From NCBI GenBank assembly GCA_034086985.1, contig JAXDZG010000009.1, forward strand, positions 78,445 through 142,444: a DNA stretch of 64,000 nucleotides, written 5' to 3'. This document shows, in pieces, positions 52,133 to 61,475 of this stretch. The notes under the pieces are model-generated. The model searched no databases. It worked only from the letters and a program-made list of their open reading frames with translations, and had not been told where the DNA came from. The first letter of the stretch is position 1, and every line of letters starts with the position of its first letter. The stretch comes from Phascolarctobacterium_A sp034086985. Its GTDB lineage: Bacteria > Bacillota > Negativicutes > Acidaminococcales > Acidaminococcaceae. The position numbers and the translations under genes are program-made.

Positions 52133-52882
52133 TTAGGCTTCCCTCTGAAAGAAAGTACCAATCCTGTGAAAAACCTGCTCATGCTCCGAGTCCAGTGTCA
52201 AAATATGCCCGCTTTTTTCCAGCCACACCAGCTCCTTTTGCTCCTTGGCAGTGCCCAAATGATCATAAATATACTGGGCACTTTTAGGGTCCACTGTGTG
52301 CTCAATTTTCGATTGCAAAACGAGGCAAGGTACTGTTATTTTTTGCACCAGCTCTTTTTTGCAGGTTTTAATAAGTGCAAAAAGGCTTGTTAGTGGTTTG
52401 GTAGGCATGCGGTCGTATGCTTGACAATACTTATCCATCTCATGATAGCTACGCTTATGCTTGGGCAGATAATGAATAAAATAGCGCAGGATGGGCAGAA
52501 AGGGTGCGCGCTTGTCCTGCAAAAAAATTGGCGTTGCCAAAAGGGCTGCCCCTTCCACCTTTTCCGTAGCTGCAATAACCATGGCCAAAAGTCCACCCAT
52601 GGATAAGCCTGCTACATAAATCCTTTGATATTTTTTCGCTAAGATAGCATAACCCAATTTTGCTGCCGCTACCCACTGAGAAGCGACTGTTTCCTTTAAA
52701 TCCTCCACGCTGGTGCCGTGGCCCGGCAAGCGCGGACACAATACAGTGTAGCCACGGCTATGCAAATATTCACCCAGAGGTCGCATCTCTGCGGTCGTGC
52801 CGGTGTAGCCATGCAAAAGCAGCACCGCCCTACCATTATTCCCTTCTAGCAAAAATGTTTCTGCTCCCTCCATAATTTGCAT
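52133..52882 (-). CDS. Alpha/beta-hydrolase, carboxylesterase/lipase type
   Basis: About 249 residues. The nucleophile elbow GLSMGG (near residue 95), a late Asp (HTVDPKS, near 200) and the catalytic His (KSGHILTLD, near 232) complete the triad; LLLHGYTGTTAEMRPLGEYL near residue 20 forms the oxyanion region. It resembles the Est/YvaK carboxylesterase that lies between secG and rnr in Bacillus, and occupies the same place here. I chose ATG 52882 behind AAGGTGG. It probably acts on short-chain esters or monoglycerides. Confidence 0.88.
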   Translation of the reverse strand: MQIMEGAETFLLEGNNGRAVLLLHGYTGTTAEMRPLGEYLHSRGYTVLCPRLPGHGTSVEDLKETVASQWVAAAKLGYAILAKKYQRIYVAGLSMGGLLAMVIAATEKVEGAALLATPIFLQDKRAPFLPILRYFIHYLPKHKRSYHEMDKYCQAYDRMPTKPLTSLFALIKTCKKELVQKITVPCLVLQSKIEHTVDPKSAQYIYDHLGTAKEQKELVWLEKSGHILTLDSEHEQVFHRIGTFFQREA

Positions 52883-53031
52883 AAAACCGACCACCTTTTC
52901 CTAACGCTCAAAGCCTATTTTATTATTATAACATATGCGCCTTTAATCGGCACGAAAATTTACATTTTCGACTGAGCCAAGGCACGGGCCACCTTTTTAA
53001 AGTGAATTATAGCTTTATTATAGATACAAAA

Positions 53032-53062
53032 AACGCTCCCTCTCATAGTGAGAAGGAGCGTT
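53032..53062 (-). terminator. Terminator of secG-hppA
   Basis: AACGCTCC / GGAGCGTT with an inner CTCA / TGAG stem, followed by TTTTTT on the minus strand, 15 bases after the hppA stop. Confidence 0.88.
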
Positions 53063-53076
53063 AAGCTTTTGTTCAA

Positions 53077-55086
53077 TTATTTGAACAGGCTCAGCAGCAT
53101 GCCGCCATTAGCAGCCATAACAGGAGCAAATACCAGAGCAACAACGGTCATCAATTTGATGAGGATGTTCATTGCAGGTCCGGAGGTATCCTTGAAGGGG
53201 TCGCCTACGGTGTCGCCTACAACGGTTGCATCATGTACAGGAGTGTGTTTACGGCCAGAAGCTTCTACGAACTTCTTAGCGTTATCCCAAGCACCACCAG
53301 CGTTTGCCATCAGAATAGCAACCAGTACGCCGGAAGCCAGAGCGCCGCCCAGCAGGCCGCCCAGAGCTTCAGTACCAAACAGGAAGCCCATAGCCAGAGG
53401 AGCAACGATAGCGATAATACCAGGCATAATCATTTCGTGCAGAGCAGCTGCGGTGGAAATGTCTACGCATTTTTGGTAGTCAGCCTTAGCCTTGCCTTCC
53501 AGCAGGCCGGGGATTTCGTGGAATTGACGACGAACTTCCTCGATCATTTGGTAAGCAGCTTTACCAACGGATTCCATGGTCATAGCACCGAATACGAAGG
53601 GCAGGGTTGCGCCAACGAACAGGCCGATCAGGGTTACAGGGTTCAGCAGGTCAATAGCCTTCAGGTTTACAGTGTGAGCATAAGCAGAGAACAGAGCCAG
53701 AGCAGTCAGAGCAGCGGAACCAATAGCGAAGCCCTTGCCGATAGCAGCAGTGGTGTTACCAACGGAGTCCAGGGTATCGGTGATTTCACGTACTTCAGGA
53801 GGCAGCTCGGACATTTCTGCGATACCACCAGCGTTATCAGCAATAGGACCATAAGCGTCAACTGCTACGGTCAGACCGGTGGTGGACAGCATACCAACTG
53901 CAGCCAGGGAGATACCGAACAGGCCCATGCCAGTGTCCTTAGCACCGCCCATGAAGAAGAAGGACAGGATTACGCCTACGCAGATGAAGATCATCGGCAG
54001 GAAGGTGGAATACATACCTACAGCCAAGCCGGAGATAATGGTGGTTGCAGGACCAGTTTCAGATTGTTGAGCGATCTTCTTAACAGAAGAGTAGTCAGCA
54101 GAGGTGTAAATTTCGGTGATTTTACCAATCAGCATGCCTACGATCAAGCCGGAAGCAATAGCTACGAAAGCATTGGTGTTACCGAACAGAGAGGTGGACA
54201 GGTAGTAAGCAGCGCCCAGAACCAGAACGCCACCAACATAAGTACCATTGTTCAGAGCAGCTTGGGGGTTGTTGGATTTGCTGTTACGAGCAAAGAACAC
54301 ACCAGCCAAGGAAGCAATGATGCCGGAGAATGCCAAGCTGAATACAAATACTACGCCTTCGCCACCGGGATAAGCAACAGCACCCAGGGTAATAGCGGAG
54401 ATAATTGCACCAACATAGGATTCGAACAGGTCAGCGCCCATACCAGCAACGTCGCCTACGTTATCGCCTACGTTATCAGCGATGGTAGCCGGGTTACGGG
54501 GATCGTCTTCAGGCAGACCTTCTTCTACTTTACCTACCAAGTCAGCGCCAACGTCAGCAGCCTTGGTATAGATACCGCCGCCAACACGAGCGAACAAAGC
54601 GATGGAAGAAGCACCCAGGGAGAAGCCGGTTACGATATCGATGTTGCCAAAAATCATGTAAGCAGCAGCAACACCTACGATACCCAGACCAACAACGCCC
54701 AGACCCATTACAGCACCGCCGGAGAAAGCGATTTTCAAAGCTTCGGGCATGCCGTGACGTGCAGCTTCAGCAGTACGAACGTTAGCCTTGGTAGCAACGG
54801 TCATACCAATGTAGCCAGCGCAAACGGAGAAGATTGCACCTGCTACGAAGCAAACAGCAGTCATGGGAGACAGGAACATAGCGATAATGATTGCAACGAT
54901 AATAACAAATACGGACAGAGCTTTGTACTCTCTGTACAGGAACGCCATAGCGCCCTCATGGATGTAACCGGCGATTTCTTGCATGCGCTCAGTGCCTGCA
55001 GGAGCTTTGCCGATTGCGCTGCTGAGCAACAGAGCAACTGCCAGTGCAATGATGCCAACAACGATAGAAGTCATTAAGAAACTCAA
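53077..55086 (-). CDS. hppA: Membrane-bound ion-pumping pyrophosphatase
   Basis: A 669-residue inner-membrane protein with about 16 helices that couples pyrophosphate hydrolysis to H+ and/or Na+ export. The active-site region GGIYTKAADVGADLVGKVEE and DDPRNPATIADNVGDNVGD (near residues 170-205) is intact. GNTTAAIGKGFAIGSAAL (near 440) has Ala where K+-independent enzymes have Lys, so it should be K+-dependent; such enzymes include Na+ pumps. I read a TTG start with AAGGGG upstream; ATG 55074 is the alternative. It sits between secG and the esterase, where Bacillus has no such gene. Confidence 0.95.
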   Translation of the reverse strand: MSFLMTSIVVGIIALAVALLLSSAIGKAPAGTERMQEIAGYIHEGAMAFLYREYKALSVFVIIVAIIIAMFLSPMTAVCFVAGAIFSVCAGYIGMTVATKANVRTAEAARHGMPEALKIAFSGGAVMGLGVVGLGIVGVAAAYMIFGNIDIVTGFSLGASSIALFARVGGGIYTKAADVGADLVGKVEEGLPEDDPRNPATIADNVGDNVGDVAGMGADLFESYVGAIISAITLGAVAYPGGEGVVFVFSLAFSGIIASLAGVFFARNSKSNNPQAALNNGTYVGGVLVLGAAYYLSTSLFGNTNAFVAIASGLIVGMLIGKITEIYTSADYSSVKKIAQQSETGPATTIISGLAVGMYSTFLPMIFICVGVILSFFFMGGAKDTGMGLFGISLAAVGMLSTTGLTVAVDAYGPIADNAGGIAEMSELPPEVREITDTLDSVGNTTAAIGKGFAIGSAALTALALFSAYAHTVNLKAIDLLNPVTLIGLFVGATLPFVFGAMTMESVGKAAYQMIEEVRRQFHEIPGLLEGKAKADYQKCVDISTAAALHEMIMPGIIAIVAPLAMGFLFGTEALGGLLGGALASGVLVAILMANAGGAWDNAKKFVEASGRKHTPVHDATVVGDTVGDPFKDTSGPAMNILIKLMTVVALVFAPVMAANGGMLLSLFK

Positions 55087-55126
55087 GACCCTAACCCCTT
55101 TCTTTTTATAAAAAAATTTAAAATTT

Positions 55127-55148
55127 AAAGAGCGAAGTTACGCTCTTT
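55127..55148 (-). terminator. Weak hairpin between secG and hppA
   Basis: AAAGAGCG, six bases, CGCTCTTT, followed on the minus strand by an A/T-rich stretch with seven T. It may reduce read-through from secG into hppA. Confidence 0.55.
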
Positions 55149-55167
55149 GTAACATGGTGAGAATTTT

Positions 55168-55398
55168 CTATGCGTTAAGCTTTGCCAACGCCATAGTTAT
55201 AATCGCAAAAGCTGCACCCAGATAAATGGTGGCACGTGCCATCAATGAATCCAGATCGTTGCCCTTGCCAAAAAAAGCACCGTCACTGCCGCCGAAAGTA
55301 CTGCCCATACCGCCGCCTTTGCCGGACTGCAGCAGAACTGCGCCAATGAGAGCTATGCAAACGATAACTTCAAGAACTATCAAGACAGTTTCAATCAC
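55168..55398 (-). CDS. secG: Protein translocase subunit SecG
   Basis: A 76-residue protein with two membrane helices. The LLQSGKGGGMGSTFGGSD loop between them is the SecG hallmark. I read a GTG start at 55398, eight bases after AGGAGG, giving the usual SecG length; the longer frame puts the binding site inside the gene. It assists SecYE during protein export. It keeps the eno-secG neighbourhood of Firmicutes. Confidence 0.95.
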   Translation of the reverse strand: MIETVLIVLEVIVCIALIGAVLLQSGKGGGMGSTFGGSDGAFFGKGNDLDSLMARATIYLGAAFAIITMALAKLNA

Positions 55399-55431
55399 AG
55401 AGCTTACCTCCTCACATTTTTGTACCACAGT

Positions 55432-55460
55432 ATTTTACCATAAAAACAGTAAGCTTACAA
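55432..55460 (-). promoter_or_regulatory. Promoter of secG-hppA
   Basis: Minus-strand TTGTAA (55455-55460), 17 bases, TAAAAT (55432-55437). Confidence 0.65.
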
Positions 55461-55556
55461 CGTGCTTTTGTAAAATATTTCACATTTTCTCGCTTTTTTT
55501 AGATAAAAATTTGGGGCGCTGGTACAAAAATGCAACTAATGCTAGAAAGGGCAAAA

Positions 55557-55601
55557 AAGCGGCACCTTACTTGCACTTTTGCATGCTTTGGGGTACCGCT
55601 T
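55557..55601 (-). terminator. Terminator of the glycolytic operon
   Basis: AAGCGGCACC / GGTACCGCTT with one mismatch and a long loop containing a further TGCA-type pairing, then TTTTTTGCC on the minus strand. It lies 28 bases after the eno stop. Confidence 0.75.
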
Positions 55602-55628
55602 AAATCACTAAAATGCTAGCAATGCAGA

Positions 55629-56912
55629 TTATTTAATATTGTAGAAAACCTTCTTGCCGTTGTATTTAGCAGCCTTGCCCAGATCCTCTTCAATGCGCAG
55701 CAATTGGTTGTATTTAGCTACGCGGTCGGTACGAGCAGGAGCACCAGTCTTGATTTGACCTGCATTTACTGCTACAGCAATATCAGCCAAGGTAGTGTCC
55801 TCGGTTTCACCGCTGCGGTGGGAAATAATGCAGGTATAGCCAGCGCGTTTAGCAGTTTCAATAGCGTTAAAGGTTTCGGTGAGAGTACCGATTTGGTTAA
55901 CCTTAATCAGGATTGCGTTGCCAACGCCCTTTTTGATGCCCTCCACAAGACGTGCTTCGTTGGTTACAAACAGGTCATCGCCAACCAGCTGTACCTTTTT
56001 GCCCAGCTTCTTGGTCAGCTTCTTCCAGCCTTCCCAATCGTCCTCGGCCATGCCGTCCTCGATGGAAATGATGGGATATTTTGCGCACAGGTCGGCCAGA
56101 TAATCAACCATTTCATCGCTGGTCTTAACCAGACCCTCACCTGCTAGATTATATTTGCCATCCTCATAGAACTCACTGCTTGCCACGTCCAGAGCAATCA
56201 TGATGTCCTTACCGGGCTTATAGCCAGCTTTTTCTACAGCTTCGAGGATAACATCGATAGCTTCAGAGTTACATTTCAGGTTAGGAGCAAAGCCACCCTC
56301 ATCACCCAAAGCAGTGCTCAAGCCCTTGGATTTCAACAGCGCCTTAAGGTTATGATAGATTTCCGTATTCATGCGCAAGCATTCGCTGAAGGATTTAGCG
56401 CCTACAGGCATAATCATGAACTCTTGGATATCCACGTTGTTGTCAGCGTGTTGGCCGCCGTTTAAAATGTTCATCATGGGAACAGGCAGCTCTTTGGCAG
56501 CAACACCGCCCAGATACAGGTACAGGGGCAGGCCTACGGAGGAAGCAGCAGCCTTAGCTACAGCCATGGATACGCCCAAAATAGCGTTAGCGCCCAGGCG
56601 ACCCTTATTCGGAGTGCCATCCAAGCGAATCAAAAGCTCATCAATTTCGGTTTGACGAGTTGCTTCCAAGCCAATAATTGCTTCTGCAATAATATCGTTC
56701 ACATTGTCAACGGCCTTGGTAACGCCCTTGCCCATGTAGCGCTCAGCATCGCCATCGCGCAGCTCTACAGCTTCGTGTACGCCGGTGGAAGCACCGGAGG
56801 GAACAGCAGCGCGACCTACAGCACCATCCTCCAAGCAAACTTCAACCTCTACGGTCGGATTGCCGCGAGAGTCCAAAATCTCACGAGCATAAACTTCAGT
56901 AATCATTGCCAT
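55629..56912 (-). CDS. eno: Enolase
   Basis: A 427-residue enzyme that converts 2-phosphoglycerate to phosphoenolpyruvate. Signatures include AREILDSRGNPTVEVEV at the N-terminus, GDEGGFAPN near residue 205, the metal ligands in MIALDVASSEFY (near 243) and SIEDGMAEDDWEGW (near 288), and the catalytic Lys in LIKVNQIGTLTE (near 340) with SHRSGETED. It is the last gene of the cggR-gapA-pgk/tpi-gpmI-eno operon, 34 bases after gpmI. Confidence 0.98.
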   Translation of the reverse strand: MAMITEVYAREILDSRGNPTVEVEVCLEDGAVGRAAVPSGASTGVHEAVELRDGDAERYMGKGVTKAVDNVNDIIAEAIIGLEATRQTEIDELLIRLDGTPNKGRLGANAILGVSMAVAKAAASSVGLPLYLYLGGVAAKELPVPMMNILNGGQHADNNVDIQEFMIMPVGAKSFSECLRMNTEIYHNLKALLKSKGLSTALGDEGGFAPNLKCNSEAIDVILEAVEKAGYKPGKDIMIALDVASSEFYEDGKYNLAGEGLVKTSDEMVDYLADLCAKYPIISIEDGMAEDDWEGWKKLTKKLGKKVQLVGDDLFVTNEARLVEGIKKGVGNAILIKVNQIGTLTETFNAIETAKRAGYTCIISHRSGETEDTTLADIAVAVNAGQIKTGAPARTDRVAKYNQLLRIEEDLGKAAKYNGKKVFYNIK

Positions 56913-56946
56913 TTATAAATCACCTCTATAAAATTCATCCACAAGC

Positions 56947-58461
56947 CTATTTCATAAGGCTTTTGCCAGTCATAGCCTTAGGCTGGGGAATGTGTAAAAG
57001 CTCTAGCATGGTCGGCGCAATGTCGGCCAAAATGCCCTGCTGCAGTTGATGCTTTTCCTTGCTTACCAAAAGAAAGGGCACAGGATTGGTGGTGTGAGCT
57101 GTATTGGGTTCACCATCAGCCTCCGCCATCTTCTCCAGATTGCCATGGTCAGCACAAATGCAGACGCTACCATCCAAGGAAAGCACCTTTTCTACAATGC
57201 GACCAACACAGTTATCAACCTTTTCCATAGCCTTGATAGCCGCAGCCAGCACACCCGTATGACCAACCATATCTGGGTTAGCAAAGTTCAGGATAACCAC
57301 ATCAAACTTATCCTTATCCAGCTCTGCCAAGAGTGCTTGGGTAACCTCCTCTGCGCTCATCTCCGGCTGCAGGTCATAGGTTGCAACCTTGGGCGAAGGA
57401 ATGAGGATGCGCTCCTCATTTTGATTGGGCTCCTCCACGCCACCGTTGAAGAAGAAGGTAACGTGAGCATATTTTTCCGTTTCCGCAATGCGCAGCTGGT
57501 GCATACCACGCTCTGCCAAAACCTGGCCCAGCGTATCATTAATTGACTCCGGCGGATAAGCCACAGGTGCTGCAATAGTAGCATCGTATTGAGCCATGCA
57601 GGCAAAATGCACAGGACGAGCGCTTTCAGGACGCTCGAAATACGGGAAGTCCTCATCAATTATTGCCCGGGTAATTTCGCGAGCTCGGTCAGGTCGGAAG
57701 TTGGCGAAAATCACCCCATCACCGGCGGTGATGGGCGCTTCGACGCCTTCGATAGTGAAGGGAACGACGAATTCGTCAGTAACGCCAGCATCGTAGGAAG
57801 CTTGAATACCTGCTGTAGCAGAAGCTTCCTTAGGTCCCTCGCCCTGCACTACAGTAGCATAAGCCTTAGCCAAGCGCTCCCAGCGCTTGTCACGGTCCAT
57901 AGCATAATAGCGACCGCTCACAGTAGCAATCTTACCTACGCCGATTGTAGCCATCGCAGCTTCCAGCTGCTCCACATAAGTCAGCGCACTTTGGGGCGGT
58001 ACATCGCGACCATCTAAAAATGCGTGCACATAGACCTTGGAGAGGCCGTGCTTTTGCGCCATTTCCAAAAGAGCGATAATGTGGGTGATGTGGCTGTGCA
58101 CGCCACCGTCGGACAACAGGCCCAGCAAATGCAGCGCTTTGCCACTGGATTTGACCTCATCCATGACCTTCACTAAAACCGGATTAGTAAAGAAGTCCCC
58201 ATCGGAAATGGACTTGCTGATGCGAGTCAAGCTTTGGTAAATAATGCGACCGGAGCCAATATTTAAATGCCCCACCTCACTATTACCAATCTGCCCTGCG
58301 GGCAGACCCACCTCAAGGCCGCTTGCCTCCAGCTGGGTGTGAGGATACTCAGCAAAATATTTATCAAGATTAGGAGTCTTGGCCAGCGTAGCAGCATTAC
58401 TGCTGCTCGCCGGTGCAATACCCCAACCATCTAAAATCATTAAAAGTACAGGTTTTTTCAT
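56947..58461 (-). CDS. gpmI: Phosphoglycerate mutase, cofactor-independent
   Basis: A 504-residue iPGM of normal length, interconverting 3- and 2-phosphoglycerate with two Mn2+. LMILDGWGI (residues 6-14) and the phosphoserine motif GQIGNSEVGHLNIGSGR (near 56-72) are in place. ICADHGNLEKM near residue 440 and NTAHTTNPVP near 460 supply the other metal ligands. It follows the fused pgk-tpi gene by nine bases. Confidence 0.98.
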   Translation of the reverse strand: MKKPVLLMILDGWGIAPASSSNAATLAKTPNLDKYFAEYPHTQLEASGLEVGLPAGQIGNSEVGHLNIGSGRIIYQSLTRISKSISDGDFFTNPVLVKVMDEVKSSGKALHLLGLLSDGGVHSHITHIIALLEMAQKHGLSKVYVHAFLDGRDVPPQSALTYVEQLEAAMATIGVGKIATVSGRYYAMDRDKRWERLAKAYATVVQGEGPKEASATAGIQASYDAGVTDEFVVPFTIEGVEAPITAGDGVIFANFRPDRAREITRAIIDEDFPYFERPESARPVHFACMAQYDATIAAPVAYPPESINDTLGQVLAERGMHQLRIAETEKYAHVTFFFNGGVEEPNQNEERILIPSPKVATYDLQPEMSAEEVTQALLAELDKDKFDVVILNFANPDMVGHTGVLAAAIKAMEKVDNCVGRIVEKVLSLDGSVCICADHGNLEKMAEADGEPNTAHTTNPVPFLLVSKEKHQLQQGILADIAPTMLELLHIPQPKAMTGKSLMK

Positions 58462-58470
58462 TGTTATTTC

Positions 58471-60396
58471 TTAAAAGCTGCGCACAATGGCTGCAAAACG
58501 CTCAGCATCCAGGGAAGCACCGCCAACCAAAACGCCATCGATACCGCTGATATTGAACTCAGCAGCATTCTTTTCGTTGACACTGCCACCGTAGAGAATA
58601 CGGATTTGACGAGCGATTTCCGGAGTAAAGATCTTCGCAACCTTCTCGCGAATTAAGCGGCAAACCTCTTGCGCATCTGCAGGAGTTGCTGCCTTGCCAC
58701 TGCCAATAGCCCACACAGGCTCATAAGCAATCACCATGTTGACAGCATCCTCAGGTGCAACCACGCGCAGGGCGCTCTTCAATTGCATGTTAATCTTGCG
58801 AGCAGTCTTACCAGCCTCGCGCTCAGCCAGATTTTCGCCAACGCAGAGCATGGGCTTCAAGCCATTGCGATAAGCAGCAATCATCTTGCTAGCCACGATT
58901 TTATCGGTTTCACCAAAAATACTGCGACGCTCGCTGTGGCCAACCATAGCATATTCAGCGCCGATATCAGCAATCATGGGACCGGATACAGCGCCGGTGA
59001 AGGCACCCTTATCCTCCCAATGAATGTCCTGAGAGCCATAGCCCACATGCTTGCCATCAATAGCATCTGCAACAGTTTCCAGAGCGGTGAAGGGCGGGAA
59101 AATAACAACCTCATTCAAGGTGCCATTGGTTTCCATAACGATGTTTTCAGCCAGCTCCACAGCCTCGCCCACGGTCTTGTGCATCTTCCAGTTACCGGCA
59201 ATCATCTTGCGACGCAGGTCGTCCAAGGCAGCAACGCCCGGCAGCACCTTGCCCTCCAAGTATTCCAAGGAAGCACCACCGCCGGTGGAGATGTGGGAAA
59301 TGCGCTTAGCAAGGCCCAGCTTTTCGATAGCAGCAACGCTGTCGCCACCGCCTACGATGCTAATAGCACGGCTCTTAGCCACGGCCTTAGCCACAGCCTC
59401 AGTGCCCTTGCAGAAGGCATCCATTTCGAAAACGCCCATGGGGCCATTCCACACAATCATCTTTGCATCAGCCAATGCTGCAGCATAAGCCTTAGCAGTT
59501 TCTGCACCGATATCCAGAGCCATGCACTCTTGGTCCAATGCCTTCACGCCCTGGGTTGCATGCTTAGCATCAGCAGCAAAAGCTTCGGCCATTACCAAAT
59601 CGGTAGGCAGCAAAAGCTTTACATTATTCTTTTTAGCCTTAGCAATAAGCTCCTTAGCTAAATCAATCTTATCCTCTTCCACTAAGGACTTGCCCATAGC
59701 GCAGCCCTCAGCAGCCAGGAAGGTGTTGGCCATACCGCCGCCGATGAGCAGGGTATCAACCTTATCCAGTAAATTGCTGATTACGCCAATTTTGTCACTG
59801 ACCTTAGCGCCGCCGATAATAGCAGCAAAGGGATGCAAGGGCTCGGTTACAGCGCGGCCCACATACTCGATTTCCTTTTCCAGCAGGAAGCCAGCAGCAG
59901 CAGGCAGGAAATGGGTTACGCCCTCAACGGAGGCATGAGCACGATGGGACACACCGAAGCCATCGTTCACATACAAATCTGCCAAGGAAGCCAGCTGCTC
60001 AGCAAATTCCATGTCGTTCTTTTCTTCTTCCTTGTGGAAGCGCAGGTTTTCTAAGAGCAGGATGTGGCCGGGCTTCAGCTTTTTAGCAGCAGCCTTAGCG
60101 TCAGCACCTACACAGTCGGGAGCAAAAAGAATTTTCTTACCAAGCAACTTGCCCAAATGCTTAGCCACAGGAGCCAAACTGTATTTGGGGTTCACTTGTC
60201 CTTTAGGACGACCGAGATGTGCCATCAAAATAACGGCAGCCTTTTTGTCCAAAAGGTATTGAATAGTATCCAAGGACGCACGAATACGAGTGTCATCGGA
60301 AATTTTGCCTTTATCATCAAAGGGTACATTGAAATCTACACGCACCAGCACCTTTTTGCCGGCTACATCTAAATCGCGTACAGTTTTCTTATCCAC
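58471..60396 (-). CDS. pgk-tpi: Fused phosphoglycerate kinase - triosephosphate isomerase
   Basis: A single 641-residue frame. Residues 1-393 are a full PGK (RVDFNVPFDDKGKI near 18, GGAKVSDKIGVI near 208, nucleotide loop VGGGDSVAAIEKLG near 352). Residues 394-641 are a full TPI (AGNWKMHKTVGEAVELAEN at its start, catalytic His in MVGHSERRSIFGE and Glu in AYEPVWAIGSGKAATP). The junction ALDD-LRRKMIAGN has no linker: the Leu (CTG, 59215-59217) stands where a TPI start Met would be. No stop or frameshift separates the parts. PGK-TPI fusions are known in Thermotoga. Here it sits in the cggR operon between gapA and gpmI. Confidence 0.97.
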   Translation of the reverse strand: MDKKTVRDLDVAGKKVLVRVDFNVPFDDKGKISDDTRIRASLDTIQYLLDKKAAVILMAHLGRPKGQVNPKYSLAPVAKHLGKLLGKKILFAPDCVGADAKAAAKKLKPGHILLLENLRFHKEEEKNDMEFAEQLASLADLYVNDGFGVSHRAHASVEGVTHFLPAAAGFLLEKEIEYVGRAVTEPLHPFAAIIGGAKVSDKIGVISNLLDKVDTLLIGGGMANTFLAAEGCAMGKSLVEEDKIDLAKELIAKAKKNNVKLLLPTDLVMAEAFAADAKHATQGVKALDQECMALDIGAETAKAYAAALADAKMIVWNGPMGVFEMDAFCKGTEAVAKAVAKSRAISIVGGGDSVAAIEKLGLAKRISHISTGGGASLEYLEGKVLPGVAALDDLRRKMIAGNWKMHKTVGEAVELAENIVMETNGTLNEVVIFPPFTALETVADAIDGKHVGYGSQDIHWEDKGAFTGAVSGPMIADIGAEYAMVGHSERRSIFGETDKIVASKMIAAYRNGLKPMLCVGENLAEREAGKTARKINMQLKSALRVVAPEDAVNMVIAYEPVWAIGSGKAATPADAQEVCRLIREKVAKIFTPEIARQIRILYGGSVNEKNAAEFNISGIDGVLVGGASLDAERFAAIVRSF

Positions 60397-60414
60397 GAAT
60401 AACTATCTCCTTTA

Positions 60415-61419
60415 TTACAGGCCTTTTTTAGCAATGTAGTTAGCCAAATCAACTACGCGGTTGGAATAACCCCATTCATTGTCATACCAGGAAACAACCT
60501 TAGCCATACGCGGGCCAACCATCATGGTGGATAGGCCATCAACGATGGAGCTCAGCGGGCAGCCATTGTAATCCTTGGAAACCAGAGGCAGCTCGTTGTA
60601 GCCCATGATGCCCTTCAATTCGCCTTCAGCAGCTTCCTTCAGAGCAGCATTGATTTCTTCAGCAGTAGTATCGGTTTTCAAAAGAACAGTCAAGTCGGTA
60701 ATGGAAACGTTAGGAGTAGGAACGCGCATTGCAAAGCCGTTCAGTTTGCCCTTCAATTCCGGCAGCACCAGAGCTACAGCCTTAGCTGCACCGGTGGTGG
60801 TGGGGATAATGGAGCAAGCAGCTGCACGAGCGCGACGCAAATCCTTGTGAGGCAGGTCCAAAATCTTTTGGTCATTGGTGTAGGAGTGAACAGTGGTCAT
60901 CAAGCCGCTTTCAATACCAAATTTGTTCAGCAATACCTTGGTGAAGGGAGCCAAGCAGTTAGTGGTGCAGGAAGCGTTGGAGATGATGTTATGCTTTTCA
61001 GGATCATATTTTTCTTGGTTAACGCCCATAACGATGGTAATATCCTCGCCTTTGGCAGGAGCGGAAATAATTACCTTTTTTGCGCCAGCTTCCAAATGAG
61101 CCTTAGCCTTAGCAGCTTCAGTAAAGCGACCGGTGGATTCTACTACGATATCAGCGCCAACTTCGCCCCAAGGAATCTTAGCCGGATCAGGAGATGCAAA
61201 TACGGGGATTTTTTTGCCATCAACAACAATATTATTGCCTTCGCAGGAAATTTCATGGTCATAGATGCCATGTACAGAGTCATATTTCAGCAGATGAGCC
61301 AGAGCAGCGCAATCGCCCAAATCGTTAATACCAACAATTTCAACCTCGGGGTTCACGAAAGCTACACGGAAAACCTCGCGGCCAATGCGGCCAAAACCAT
61401 TAATACCAATTTTTGTCAT
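60415..61419 (-). CDS. gapA: Glyceraldehyde-3-phosphate dehydrogenase
   Basis: A 334-residue NAD-dependent dehydrogenase. TKIGINGFGRIGREVFR is the Rossmann start, the catalytic Cys lies in SNASCTTNCLAPF (near residue 150), and the His in the MTTVHSYTNDQ segment near 176. An Asp-rather-than-other preference for NAD is suggested by the GINDLGD region near 33. I chose ATG 61419 behind AAGGAGG; the longer frame runs into the intergenic region. It is regulated by CggR from the same operon, as in Bacillus. Confidence 0.97.
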   Translation of the reverse strand: MTKIGINGFGRIGREVFRVAFVNPEVEIVGINDLGDCAALAHLLKYDSVHGIYDHEISCEGNNIVVDGKKIPVFASPDPAKIPWGEVGADIVVESTGRFTEAAKAKAHLEAGAKKVIISAPAKGEDITIVMGVNQEKYDPEKHNIISNASCTTNCLAPFTKVLLNKFGIESGLMTTVHSYTNDQKILDLPHKDLRRARAAACSIIPTTTGAAKAVALVLPELKGKLNGFAMRVPTPNVSITDLTVLLKTDTTAEEINAALKEAAEGELKGIMGYNELPLVSKDYNGCPLSSIVDGLSTMMVGPRMAKVVSWYDNEWGYSNRVVDLANYIAKKGL

Positions 61420-61475
61420 AATAATTTCCTCCTTAGTTTTCAAGAGTTTTCTTATTTGTTGCACTGACGTGCTGG

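Noticed and set aside
53233..55077. 614-codon open frame antisense to hppA
   Set aside because: It mirrors the hppA gene exactly, has Ser/Gln/Asn-rich nonsense composition and no ribosome binding site. Its length comes from the Gly/Ala-rich codons of the real gene.
59200..59230. Possible programmed frameshift between pgk and tpi
   Set aside because: Translating across the junction shows a single continuous frame, so no frameshift is required.
58669..59661. 330-codon frame antisense to pgk-tpi
   Set aside because: The opposite strand encodes complete, conserved enzymes; this frame has no ribosome binding site and no family features.
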